A DNA stretch of 16,783 bases from positions 1 to 16,783 of the forward strand of contig CAJGDL010000023.1 in NCBI GenBank assembly GCA_904502075.1, given 5' to 3'. Origin of the DNA: an uncultured Alistipes sp. Its GTDB lineage: Bacteria; Bacteroidota; Bacteroidia; Bacteroidales; Rikenellaceae. A program made the translations under genes and the position numbers. Below, one piece after another: positions 1 to 7,184 of the stretch. Under the pieces are notes generated by a model that saw only the letters and a program-made list of their open reading frames with translations, made no database searches and was not told the DNA's origin. Numbering within the stretch: position 1 is the first letter of the stretch; each line of letters starts with the position of its first letter.

Positions 1-1011
1 GTGATGTCGGCAACGAATGCCCACCGCTTGGGGGCGGGAGAGGCCCCACCGGCCATCATCTCGACCTTCTTGGGAGAACAACTCACGGCCGTACTCGACA
101 AGTTGGAGAGCAGCCGCAGCGACTCGGCCATTCGCTTCGATGCCAAGAACATCTTCCGCATGAGTGGGATCGCCCCGATCCCCTCGCTGCTGAGGGACAA
201 CACCGACCGCAACCGCACCTCCCCCTTCGCCTTCACGGGCAACCGCTTCGAGTTTCGTGCCGTGGGGGCCTCGGACAACTGTGCCGAAGCAATCATCATC
301 CTCAATACGGCCATGGCCTACGAACTTACCCGTTTCAAGGAGGCTGTGGATCAAAAGATCGAGGCCGGCACAAAGCGCGAAAAAGCGATCTACGAGGTGT
401 TACGCCAAATGATTCGAGAGTCGAAACCCATCCGATTCGATGGCAATGGCTACTCCGAGGCCTGGAAAGCCGAGGCGGCGACACGCGGATTGGATTGCGA
501 GACCTCTACCCCGCGAATCTTCGACCGCTACCTCGACTCGAAGAGTCTCGAGATCTTCTCCGAGATGGGGGTTCTCTCTCCCGTCGAGCTCGAAGCGCGC
601 ACCGAGGTGAAGTGGGAGACCTACACGAAGAAGATCCAGATCGAGGGGCGCGTGCTGGGCGACATCGTAATGAACCACATCCTGCCCATCGCCTCGAAAT
701 ACGAAGCCATGCTCCTGGACAAGGTCTATAAGATGCAACAGATCGGAGGACTGGATGCCTCGTCCGACATCGAGTTGATCAAACGGATCCAGCACCATGC
801 AAGTGCCATCCAGCAGGGGGTTGGCGAGCTGATCGAGGCACGCAAAGTGGCCAACCGCATCGAGAACGAGCGAGAGAAGGCCATCGCCTACCACGACACT
901 GTGGCCTCGCTGTTCGACGAAATTCGCCGCCATGTGGATAAACTTGAGGAGATCGTGGACGACCAGATGTGGCCTCTGCCCAAGTACCGCGAACTACTCT
1001 TCCTGCGATAA
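1..1011 (+). CDS. glnN: Glutamine synthetase type III, C-terminal part (5' truncated by window edge)
   Basis: This is the C-terminal 336 residues of a type III glutamine synthetase, the large cytoplasmic enzyme (about 730 residues in Bacteroides) that joins ammonia to glutamate using ATP. Open reading runs to the window edge, so the GTG/ATG at the very start is not the real start. The first visible residues include NAHRLGAGEAPPAIIS, the conserved GSIII loop. NRTSPFAFTGNRFEFRAVG (about residues 71-89) is the substrate-binding strand with the FEFR arginine. The C-terminal helical region ends in WPLPKYRELLFLR, typical of the family. The stop is TAA at 1009-1011. It is the only plus-strand gene in the window and converges on ppiD. 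I infer a role in nitrogen assimilation; its promoter is outside the window. Confidence 0.96.
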   Translation: MMSATNAHRLGAGEAPPAIISTFLGEQLTAVLDKLESSRSDSAIRFDAKNIFRMSGIAPIPSLLRDNTDRNRTSPFAFTGNRFEFRAVGASDNCAEAIIILNTAMAYELTRFKEAVDQKIEAGTKREKAIYEVLRQMIRESKPIRFDGNGYSEAWKAEAATRGLDCETSTPRIFDRYLDSKSLEIFSEMGVLSPVELEARTEVKWETYTKKIQIEGRVLGDIVMNHILPIASKYEAMLLDKVYKMQQIGGLDASSDIELIKRIQHHASAIQQGVGELIEARKVANRIENEREKAIAYHDTVASLFDEIRRHVDKLEEIVDDQMWPLPKYRELLFLR

Positions 1012-1024
1012 AGGTCGCAACAAT

Positions 1025-1058
1025 CCTTTCGAACCGGGGCTACAACCCCAAAAGGTTC
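1025..1058 (+). terminator. Hairpin just after glnN
   Basis: An imperfect hairpin starts 13 nt after the glnN stop. GAACC (1031-1035) pairs with GGTTC (1054-1058), and GGGG pairs with CCCC around the loop CTACAA, leaving a four-A bulge. No T-run follows, so by itself it is not a classic intrinsic terminator. It may protect the mRNA 3' end or act together with the stronger structure at 1107-1153. Confidence 0.4.
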
Positions 1059-1106
1059 ACAAACTCATAACCCACTCCACCCAATTTATGTCATAGGGAG
1101 GGGCTT

Positions 1107-1153
1107 AAACCGACAATGGGCAGTACATTCTGTACTGCCCATTGTCGGTTTTT
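1107..1153. terminator. Perfect 21-bp inverted repeat, bidirectional terminator between convergent genes
   Basis: The left arm at 1107-1127 and the right arm at 1131-1151 are exact reverse complements around a 3-nt centre (TTC). Five T residues at 1149-1153 close the plus-strand hairpin, giving a good intrinsic terminator for glnN. Read on the minus strand the same hairpin lies about 41 nt after the ppiD stop and ends in TTTAAG, a weaker U-tract. Its position between two converging genes fits a shared terminator. Confidence 0.85.
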
Positions 1154-1192
1154 AGGATAGAGGAAGCAAATGCCCCCTTATCAGAACAAATT

Positions 1193-3193
1193 TTAGAAGT
1201 AGCGAGCGCGGAGATCCTCCACCTCGGCCATCTGCTGGATAGCGGAGAACGAAGCCTGCATAGCCGTATTCTCGGCCATGGCCTGAGCACGCACCTTCTC
1301 GGCCTCGGCGGTCTGCTTCTCCTCCTCGGCGATGTTCTCTACGACAAAGACATAGAGACCCGAGTTACCCTTGACGGGAGCCGAAAGCACACCCTGCTCC
1401 GAAGCGGTGATGGCACCGATCACGCGAGGCTCGAAACCGAGGTTCTGCACATAGAACGAACCGTAGCGCAGATCGGCAAACTCCTTCACCTCCGACTCCA
1501 GGCTCTTGGCAGCCTCATCGAGGCTCGTAGCGTTGTAGTTCTTGAGGATATACTCATACTTCTTGTCACGCATCACGATGTTGCGGATCTGAGCCTGACG
1601 CTTCTCAAACGAGGCATACTCCTGATCGTCAATCTCGGTGAGCATAGCAACCACATAGTCGCCACCCACGTTGAAGATCTCCGAGATATCGCCCTTCTCA
1701 GCACCGGCAGCCCAGCGCACGATGTCGCGCGAATTTTCCAAACCACGGATCACTCGCTCACCCTGGTTAATCGTAGCCACGCGAGGCGTTACGGCAGCAG
1801 CCGTAGCGGCAGCGTTGAACTTCTCGATCGAACCGGCACCATCCACAGCCAGAATACCGGCCTTGCCGTGAATATCACGCTTCGTAGCGGCCGAGGCCTC
1901 TACGGGGTAGTTAACCGTTACCGAACGGATGTGCTTCGAAGGCTTGTCCATGCGATAGATCTGCATGATGTGGATGGCATTGCCAGCCGTGATCTCTACG
2001 ACATCGCCCACCTTGGCGGTCGAAAGTGCGGGGATAAACTCCTCGGTGAAGGCAGCAAAGGGATAGACGCGCTCCTCACCGGCACCCTCGCCTACCTCGG
2101 CAAAGGCCACACCGGCACGCAACTGCGTAGCGAGACTGTCGGCCAACTCGGTCTCGGTATAGGGAACAGCCAGGTGGCGTACACCGATCGAGTCGGGAGC
2201 CATCTTCGTATCCAGCACACGCGACATCGTCCAGACATTGTTCTTCAAGACGGGGCCATACTGCTTACCCTCGGCCAAAGCCTCGGCCTCCTCATCGCTG
2301 AACTGCTTGAGCGAGAGGTAGCGATCCGACACCTGAGCGTGGCGGTTCTCGCGGGCATAAGCCTTCAGATCCTCCACGGTCGAGAACTGTTCGTTGGCCT
2401 TGTTGACCTCGTTCTCAATAGCGAGCATATCGTCCGACGTAGCCTCTACATCGAAGACTACATACGAAATCGTGCGGTTGGGAAGCTGCTTGTAGCTATC
2501 CTTGTGGCTGTTGTAGTATGCCTTCAGGTCGGCAGTCGATACCGTAATGAGCGAATCGGGCACCGAAGCGTAGCTCTTCGATACGAACTTACCCGTGTAG
2601 GCCTTGTTGGCGGCAGCCACAGCGCGCTCTACCTCGGGGGCCGTTACATTGGCACCATTCTTCACCACAGCGAGGTACTTGGCTACCTCGCGCTCCTGAC
2701 GAGCCTGGTCGATAAACTGCAACCAAAGAGCGGCAGCCTGGGGATTGGTCTCGGCCTGGGCCAGGAACTCCGACACGGCCTCCACATTGAACTCGCCGGT
2801 GCGGGGATCGGCAAAAGCGGCATAGAAGGCCTGGGTGGGGATCTCACCGCTGATGATGGCCTTGCGCTCGGCCTCGGTTACGCGGATACCCATCTGCTCA
2901 AAGCCGGGCATGAGCACCAACTCCGAGAAGAGCTGCTGCCAAGCGGCATTCGAGAGCTGATCGAGCTGCTCATCGGTCGAAGCCTCACCACCGAGCATCG
3001 TCTTGGCCTTCTCGTAGGCGGCCATGTACTCCGTGTAGTTGATCTTCTCTCCATTGATTTCACCGACCTTGGGGTCGTTCCCCGAGAAGCCCATCTCGGC
3101 CTTCAGGGAGAGGATAAATGCCAAAAGGGCGATGCCGATTACGATCGAAAGCACCACTCCGAATTTGGTTCTTAACGTGTTTAAACTTGCCAT
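1193..3193 (-). CDS. Membrane-anchored periplasmic peptidyl-prolyl isomerase/chaperone (PpiD/SurA-like)
   Basis: This 666-residue protein looks like the PpiD/SurA-N family. A short cytoplasmic start (MASLNTLRTKFG) is followed by one membrane helix at about residues 12-30, then GEINGEKINYTEYMAAYE (44-61), the usual opening of the SurA-type N-terminal chaperone domain. A parvulin-like region lies at about 334-416 (VRHLAVPY through GNAIHIMQIYRM), and a second, weaker parvulin-like stretch at about 485-520. The GGDLG-type segment of active parvulins is not visible in the first one, so chaperone activity may outweigh isomerase activity (inference). Family members help fold outer-membrane and periplasmic proteins near the Sec exit. 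The ATG at 3193 is preceded by an A/T-rich leader and a -7-type box. It has about 200 nt of separation from the upstream gene, so it is probably its own transcription unit. Confidence 0.88.
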   Translation of the reverse strand: MASLNTLRTKFGVVLSIVIGIALLAFILSLKAEMGFSGNDPKVGEINGEKINYTEYMAAYEKAKTMLGGEASTDEQLDQLSNAAWQQLFSELVLMPGFEQMGIRVTEAERKAIISGEIPTQAFYAAFADPRTGEFNVEAVSEFLAQAETNPQAAALWLQFIDQARQEREVAKYLAVVKNGANVTAPEVERAVAAANKAYTGKFVSKSYASVPDSLITVSTADLKAYYNSHKDSYKQLPNRTISYVVFDVEATSDDMLAIENEVNKANEQFSTVEDLKAYARENRHAQVSDRYLSLKQFSDEEAEALAEGKQYGPVLKNNVWTMSRVLDTKMAPDSIGVRHLAVPYTETELADSLATQLRAGVAFAEVGEGAGEERVYPFAAFTEEFIPALSTAKVGDVVEITAGNAIHIMQIYRMDKPSKHIRSVTVNYPVEASAATKRDIHGKAGILAVDGAGSIEKFNAAATAAAVTPRVATINQGERVIRGLENSRDIVRWAAGAEKGDISEIFNVGGDYVVAMLTEIDDQEYASFEKRQAQIRNIVMRDKKYEYILKNYNATSLDEAAKSLESEVKEFADLRYGSFYVQNLGFEPRVIGAITASEQGVLSAPVKGNSGLYVFVVENIAEEEKQTAEAEKVRAQAMAENTAMQASFSAIQQMAEVEDLRARYF

Positions 3194-3263
3194 ATTACTT
3201 TAAATTTTGTTTGTTTACGTTCAATTTTCGGCCTTCCCCACTTATATGGAGTATAAAAGCGGT

Positions 3264-3271
3264 CAAAGATA
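3264..3271 (-). promoter_or_regulatory. Bacteroidota -7 box upstream of ppiD-like gene
   Basis: Read on the minus strand this is TATCTTTG, an exact match to the Bacteroidota sigma-ABfr -7 consensus TAnnTTTG. It sits about 70 nt before the ATG at 3193. No clear TTTG/TTG -33 box appears at the expected distance (about 3289-3296), so the promoter is only half supported. The leader between it and the ATG is A/T-rich and lacks a Shine-Dalgarno sequence, as is normal for the phylum. Confidence 0.5.
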
Positions 3272-3296
3272 GTAATTTTATTCGGAAAACACACCT

Positions 3297-3329
3297 CTTC
3301 GGACCAAAATTTTCAATCTCGGTCCTATA
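3297..3329 (-). repeat. Intergenic hairpin element, copy A (related to copy at 7057-7089)
   Basis: This 33-nt segment matches 7057-7089 at 23 of 33 positions by my hand alignment. Read on the minus strand, both contain GG(A/G)CCGAG and GGTCCGAAG, whose GGACC/GGTCC cores can pair. It lies directly upstream of where the -33 region of the ppiD promoter should be. It could be a small dispersed repeat, a shared upstream regulatory site, or a similar terminator-like hairpin; the sequence does not decide. Confidence 0.4.
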
Positions 3330-3360
3330 TTTATAGCATGAAATCTCTTTTTCGGGGGAA

Positions 3361-3390
3361 GCGCCCCGCTCTACGCAGGGCAAGGGGCGC
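3361..3390. terminator. GC-rich hairpin after the CBS/CorC gene
   Basis: GCGCCCC (3361-3367) pairs with GGGGCGC (3384-3390), and an inner stem GCTCT/AGGGC closes on the loop ACGC. The inner stem pairs better as plus-strand RNA, because of a G-U pair. It begins 2 nt beyond the stop of the gene at 3393-4655, but no T-run follows on either strand. It is best seen as a mRNA 3'-end or Rho-assisted stop rather than a textbook intrinsic terminator. Confidence 0.4.
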
Positions 3391-3392
3391 GA

Positions 3393-4655
3393 TCAGAGAC
3401 GCTTGATGCGGGCCAGGTCGATGCGCGAGCGGGTCGTGCGCAAGATTTTGATATGGAAGGGGCCGATCGTGACGCTCTCGCCGGCCGAGGGGATCTCCTC
3501 TAAATGGTAGATAATAAAACCGGCCAACGTATCGTACTCTTTGGACTCCTCGAGTTCGAGGTTGTATTTCTCATTCAGGTACTTCACCTCCAAACGACAC
3601 GAGAGCACCCATTCACGCTCCGAGAGCTGCTTCTCCGTGAGGTCGGGGACATCGTGCTCATCTTCGATCTCTCCAAAAATCTGCTCCAAAATATCCTCCA
3701 AAGAGATGATACCCGCCGTACCTCCAAACTCATCGATCACCACGGCCACATTGGTTTTATGCTTGGTCATCTCGGTCAACAAATCCTGCAGGGGCATCGT
3801 CTCGGGGACACACAGAAGATCCATAAGCACATCGTCGATGCGTTTCGGGCTCTGAAAAAGGCTCTTCGAATTGACATAGCCCACCATATTGTCGATGCTC
3901 TTTCGCCAAACAAACAGGCGCGTGTATTGTGTCTCGACAAAGCGGTCGGTGAGCTGTTCGATCGTAGTATTGTCGGCATCGACCGCCTCGACATCCACAC
4001 GCGGCACCATGCAGTCACGCACGCGCATATCGGTAAAATCCAAGGCGTTCTGAAAGAGTTTCAACTCATTTTCGGGCTCATGTTCAGGCTCCACATTGGT
4101 CAAGTCCAACAGATGCATCAGATCCGAACGACCAAAGTCCACCTGCTGGTCATCGGGCTGCGTCTTATGGCCGAAGAGGCGCAGAATCAGTTGCGAAATC
4201 CCGGTCGTAAGGCGGGCGACGGGATAGAGCAACAGATAGAAGAAAAAGATCAGCGGAGCAAAGGTGCGGTAGTAGAAGTTGGGGTTCTGCTTCACGATAG
4301 ATTTGGGCAGGAACTCACCACAGAAGATCACAATCACCGTGGAGATGATCGTCTCGGCCAAGATCGAGCCATGCTCCACAAACTCGGTCCACCCCAACCA
4401 TCGGGCAATCGCACGAAGCAGCACCGAGAGGCTGAGCTGATAGACAACCAAGGCGATGTTGTTGCCCACCAGGATGGTCGTTACATACTGACCGGGGTGG
4501 CGGGCAAAGATCTCGGCGATCTGATCAAAAAGGCCGCTCTGCTTGCGGTCGATCTCCAGGCGCAGGCGGTTTTTGCTCGTAAACGCAATCTCCATTCCGG
4601 AGAAGAAGGCCGAGAGGAGAAGCATCAGTAGAATGATCAGGATCGAAGTCGTCAT
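3393..4655 (-). CDS. CNNM/CorC-type membrane protein with CBS pair (GldE/HlyC-CorC family)
   Basis: This 420-residue protein has the full three-part build of the HlyC/CorC (CNNM) family. A DUF21/CNNM membrane domain spans about residues 1-185, with hydrophobic helices near 3-20, 55-85, 100-115 and 130-150 and the hallmark SAFFSGMEIAF at 15-25. A CBS pair follows at about 215-330, ending in VVIDEFGGTAGIISLEDILE. A CorC_HlyC domain closes the protein at about 340-420. Relatives act in magnesium or other cation efflux; in gliding Bacteroidota the homologue is called GldE. The older label 'hemolysin' has no support here. The ATG at 4655 is 15 nt after the lptC stop, so the two are co-transcribed. 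The exact transported ion cannot be read from sequence. Confidence 0.9.
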   Translation of the reverse strand: MTTSILIILLMLLLSAFFSGMEIAFTSKNRLRLEIDRKQSGLFDQIAEIFARHPGQYVTTILVGNNIALVVYQLSLSVLLRAIARWLGWTEFVEHGSILAETIISTVIVIFCGEFLPKSIVKQNPNFYYRTFAPLIFFFYLLLYPVARLTTGISQLILRLFGHKTQPDDQQVDFGRSDLMHLLDLTNVEPEHEPENELKLFQNALDFTDMRVRDCMVPRVDVEAVDADNTTIEQLTDRFVETQYTRLFVWRKSIDNMVGYVNSKSLFQSPKRIDDVLMDLLCVPETMPLQDLLTEMTKHKTNVAVVIDEFGGTAGIISLEDILEQIFGEIEDEHDVPDLTEKQLSEREWVLSCRLEVKYLNEKYNLELEESKEYDTLAGFIIYHLEEIPSAGESVTIGPFHIKILRTTRSRIDLARIKRL

Positions 4656-4670
4656 CTTGCTCCAAACAAA

Positions 4671-5597
4671 TTATTCACGCACCACATTTTCGCGCTTCGG
4701 GACCACACGCCCTCCCTTCTCTCCACCGGCCGAGAAGGAGAGAGGTGCCTCAACCATCGACTTTTCCACCACTTCGGTAGTGGGGCGACGCATGGCATTA
4801 TTAGCCGGAGCTCCGGCAGGGCGCTTGGGCCCCATCTGCTGCTCTTCACGGCGCTTGGCTGCCCGCTCTGCGGCTTGTCGCTGACGCTCTTTGCGCTGCT
4901 CCTCCGAACGCTTTCGGGCCTCTTCGCGACGTTGCTTCGCATCGGAATCGAGCTTCGTATGCACCACCTTCTGCTTGCTCTCGACACTCGAGTTGGGCTC
5001 CTGAACCGCCGTGGAATCGGGGGCTGTGGGGGTAAACTCCACCTCCATGCGGCCATCCATCTCGCGGGCGCTCCAATAGCGGAACTCCTCGTCCGACTCA
5101 AAGCCCGAGACGTAGGTCTCGCCACCATTCTCCACGATCTTGGCATCTACATTCGAGTAGATCTTGTTCGTGATATCGTTCCAGAAGAGCTGCTCCGTAT
5201 AGAGGGTCTTACCGTCGGACTTGCGAACCACGACATTTCCCTTGGCCTCCCATAGCTTGCGCTTTTCGTAAAAGATGGCGTAGTTGGCCGTCAGGGTCAC
5301 ATCCACCAAATCCGTGGAGTCCTTCTGGAAGGTGGTCATGTGGATACCACGGCGGAACTCGCGATAGGGTTCGTCGCCAGCCGTATATCCCTCCAACAAC
5401 GGGGCGAAAAACTGATACTGCTTTTTGCCGTTTTCGGTGGCTATGATGGTGCGATTCTCGCTATACTCCGTCATCAATTTTTCGGCGGGAGTCTCCTGCA
5501 CCGGTCGCTGTGGCTCCTGGCAGGCGGATAGCAAGATAGCACTCCCCACAAGGAGGAGTGCTACCTGATTGCTCTTACTGAAGATTCGCATCATCAT
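4671..5597 (-). CDS. lptC: LPS export factor LptC, lipoprotein form with a long charged C-terminal extension
   Basis: This 308-residue protein belongs to the LptC/YrbK family, which passes LPS from the inner-membrane LptBFG complex to LptA. It starts with a lipoprotein signal (VALLLVGSAILLSAC, lipid-attachment Cys26). The beta-jellyroll region covers about residues 40-190, with the pattern LTANYAIFYEKRKLWEAKGN and VVVRKSDGKTLYTEQLFWN typical of Bacteroidota LptC. Ordinary LptC proteins end near 190-200 residues. Here about 110 more follow: an Arg/Glu/Gln-rich probable coiled coil (about 217-254), then a Pro/Ala-rich tail. Three ATG codons stand in a row (5597, 5594, 5591); the first is reported. 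It follows the TPR gene by 21 nt and precedes the CBS gene by 15 nt. Confidence 0.88.
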   Translation of the reverse strand: MMMRIFSKSNQVALLLVGSAILLSACQEPQRPVQETPAEKLMTEYSENRTIIATENGKKQYQFFAPLLEGYTAGDEPYREFRRGIHMTTFQKDSTDLVDVTLTANYAIFYEKRKLWEAKGNVVVRKSDGKTLYTEQLFWNDITNKIYSNVDAKIVENGGETYVSGFESDEEFRYWSAREMDGRMEVEFTPTAPDSTAVQEPNSSVESKQKVVHTKLDSDAKQRREEARKRSEEQRKERQRQAAERAAKRREEQQMGPKRPAGAPANNAMRRPTTEVVEKSMVEAPLSFSAGGEKGGRVVPKRENVVRE

Positions 5598-5618
5598 TCT
5601 TTGCTCACTATCAAAAGA

Positions 5619-6959
5619 TTAGCGGAAGCGAGCCGTGGTCTTCAGACCGGCAGCTGCACCACAGGGAACCGTAACGGTCGAACCGGCCGTGATACCCTCC
5701 ATGAAGAAGCGCTCGTCATTCGACAGAGGCCAACGACCGGCATAAGCCTGGGCCAAGGTCTTAGCCTGCTCCTTGAGGTTGTCCTCCACAAAGAGCTCCT
5801 CGGCCTTCTTCATCGTATCGTAAGCCACCCAGTAGGCCTCCTGGCAACCCGAAGCGGCATAGCACTGAGCGCGCAGGAAGTAGGCATAGGCGTTATCCTC
5901 GTCCATCTCCTGGATCTCCTTGGCCACCTGCATCGCCGACTTGATGTCGTTCGAAGCAAGCTCCACCACACCCAGCTGTACGAGCAGGTTCTGGCGCGAA
6001 TCCGAGTCGGTCTCCGTCTTCAAAGCCTCGCGCAGGTAGTTGGTAGCCTTCTCCAGATCGCCACGCTCCTGGAAGCCCTGTGCCAAGAAGATAGCCGTAT
6101 TGGCCGAGGGAGCCAACGAGTACTGACGCTCCGTGATCTCGAAGAAGAAATCGCAGGTACACTTGGCACGACCCATCAGAGCCACAGCCTGATTCAGGAC
6201 ATCGAGGTTATTAGGATCATTGGCGAGCTTCTTGCGGAACATGGTCTCCAGGTTGTCGCAGCTGGCCACACCACTCGTACCAAAGGCCGTATCAAACGAC
6301 TCCTTGAAAGGCTCGTTCTCGCTCGAGATCGTCTCGAAGATGGGGCTCAGGCGCTCATACTCGGCCAAAACCTCGTCTGCATAGACCTCATCGTTCTTGT
6401 AGTCCTCCACCAGGTTGGCAAAATAGAGAGCCACGGTCTCGGGCAGTACGTTGCTCATAGCATCCAAATTGGCGGTGATAGCCAAACGGAAAGCCTCACG
6501 CAGACCCTCGCGGTCGCGCTTGCCATACTTGGCATACTGGCGGGCACGGCGATCCAAAATCTCTGCCTTGGCCTCGGGGGTGGTACCGAAGTGCTCCAGG
6601 CGCTGGTCATAGACCATCAGCACCGAGTCAAACATCTGACGCTGCGTGCTCACGGTCTTCTGCTGCTGCAACTTACGCAGGTAGACCTGCTCACCGCGCT
6701 GGTAGATCGACTCGGCAGCCTTGGGAGCATGCTCCACCAAGTAGAGGTAGTGCTCGGCAGCCTCGTTGTAGTTCTTATTCTGCAGCGCCTCCTTCAAGAA
6801 CGAGCTGCGGTTTACGTTGTGGTAACGCTCCAGCGGCGTCTCACCCCACTTGGCATAGGCATCGTTGGCCAGCTTGGCCAGCTCCTCCTCACTCTGTGCC
6901 ATGGCGTTCATGCCGGCAAAAGCCAGCACAACACCCAAGAGAAATTTCATCTTTTTCAT
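5619..6959 (-). CDS. Secreted tetratricopeptide-repeat protein
   Basis: This 446-residue protein begins with a Sec signal peptide (MKKMKFLLGVVLAFAGMNAMAQ, likely cut after Ala20 or Ala-Gln). It consists of helical TPR-like pairs, clearest near the C-terminal half (NTAIFLAQGFQERGDLEKA, then AYAYFLRAQCYAASGCQEA). The frame stays open 50 codons upstream to 7109, but I chose the ATG at 6959 because the signal peptide starts there and a good promoter lies inside that extension. The periplasmic location and position before lptC suggest a scaffold role in envelope assembly, but the function is not known. The extreme C-terminus (GITAGSTVTVPCGAAAGLKTTARFR) is not TPR-like. Confidence 0.85.
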   Translation of the reverse strand: MKKMKFLLGVVLAFAGMNAMAQSEEELAKLANDAYAKWGETPLERYHNVNRSSFLKEALQNKNYNEAAEHYLYLVEHAPKAAESIYQRGEQVYLRKLQQQKTVSTQRQMFDSVLMVYDQRLEHFGTTPEAKAEILDRRARQYAKYGKRDREGLREAFRLAITANLDAMSNVLPETVALYFANLVEDYKNDEVYADEVLAEYERLSPIFETISSENEPFKESFDTAFGTSGVASCDNLETMFRKKLANDPNNLDVLNQAVALMGRAKCTCDFFFEITERQYSLAPSANTAIFLAQGFQERGDLEKATNYLREALKTETDSDSRQNLLVQLGVVELASNDIKSAMQVAKEIQEMDEDNAYAYFLRAQCYAASGCQEAYWVAYDTMKKAEELFVEDNLKEQAKTLAQAYAGRWPLSNDERFFMEGITAGSTVTVPCGAAAGLKTTARFR

Positions 6960-7000
6960 CGTTTGAATATAGTTTAAATTTTTAACGTCGTTTCTTCCTG

Positions 7001-7032
7001 CAAAAGTAACAAATTTGATTCTCAAAACCAAA
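7001..7032 (-). promoter_or_regulatory. Promoter of the TPR-lptC-CBS transcription unit
   Basis: On the minus strand TTTG (7029-7032) is followed after 20 nt by TACTTTTG (7001-7008), a full match to the Bacteroidota TTTG-N(19-20)-TAnnTTTG promoter. Transcription should start a few bases beyond, near 6995, giving a leader of about 35 nt before the ATG at 6959. This places the TPR, lptC and CBS genes in a unit separable from the rng-mfd-coaX-barrel run. Confidence 0.7.
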
Positions 7033-7046
7033 CATTTCGATTCTTT

Positions 7047-7184
7047 CCTCGTCGCGCTTCGGACCGAAAAAGCAATACTCGGCCCTAAAAACTCGAAAAT
7101 CCTCAACAATCTCTCTCCTCGTCACGCTTCCGGCCGAAACATCAGCACACGGCTCCAAAGCACGAAAAACTCGTCACCGACCTC
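7047..7184 (-). repeat. Imperfect tandem repeat, two ~70-bp units, between barrel gene and TPR promoter
   Basis: Unit 1 is 7047-7116 and unit 2 is 7117-7184. Both begin with CCTCGTC(G/A)CGCTTC and the first 23 nt differ at only a few positions; similarity then fades but remains visible (CTCGGCCCTAAAA against CACGGCTCCAAAG). The 3' end of the barrel gene just beyond (TTTGTCCGCCCGAAG on the minus strand) resembles the same motif TTTCGGTCCGAAG and may be a third, more diverged copy. The 7057-7089 part also resembles 3297-3329. No gene fits here; the frames covering it are only an open extension of the TPR frame. Confidence 0.55.

Noticed and set aside
1142..3175. Long open plus-strand frame (677 codons) opposite the ppiD-like gene
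   Set aside because: It mirrors the minus-strand gene, has no recognisable domain, no promoter or start context, and its composition follows from the codon use of the real gene.
4652..5146. 164-codon minus-strand frame overlapping the lptC tail
   Set aside because: Arg/Ser/Pro-rich alternate frame of the low-complexity lptC extension; it would overlap the next gene's start and has no signal of its own. I checked it as evidence for a frameshift in lptC, but the lptC frame reads cleanly to its own stop.
5601..6977. 458-codon plus-strand frame opposite the TPR gene
   Set aside because: Repetitive Leu/Gly/Arg/His-rich translation typical of antisense shadows; the minus-strand TPR protein has a signal peptide and promoter.
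6960..7109. N-terminal extension of the TPR protein (50 extra residues)
   Set aside because: It would precede the signal peptide and overlap the promoter at 7001-7032; ATG at 6959 is the better start.
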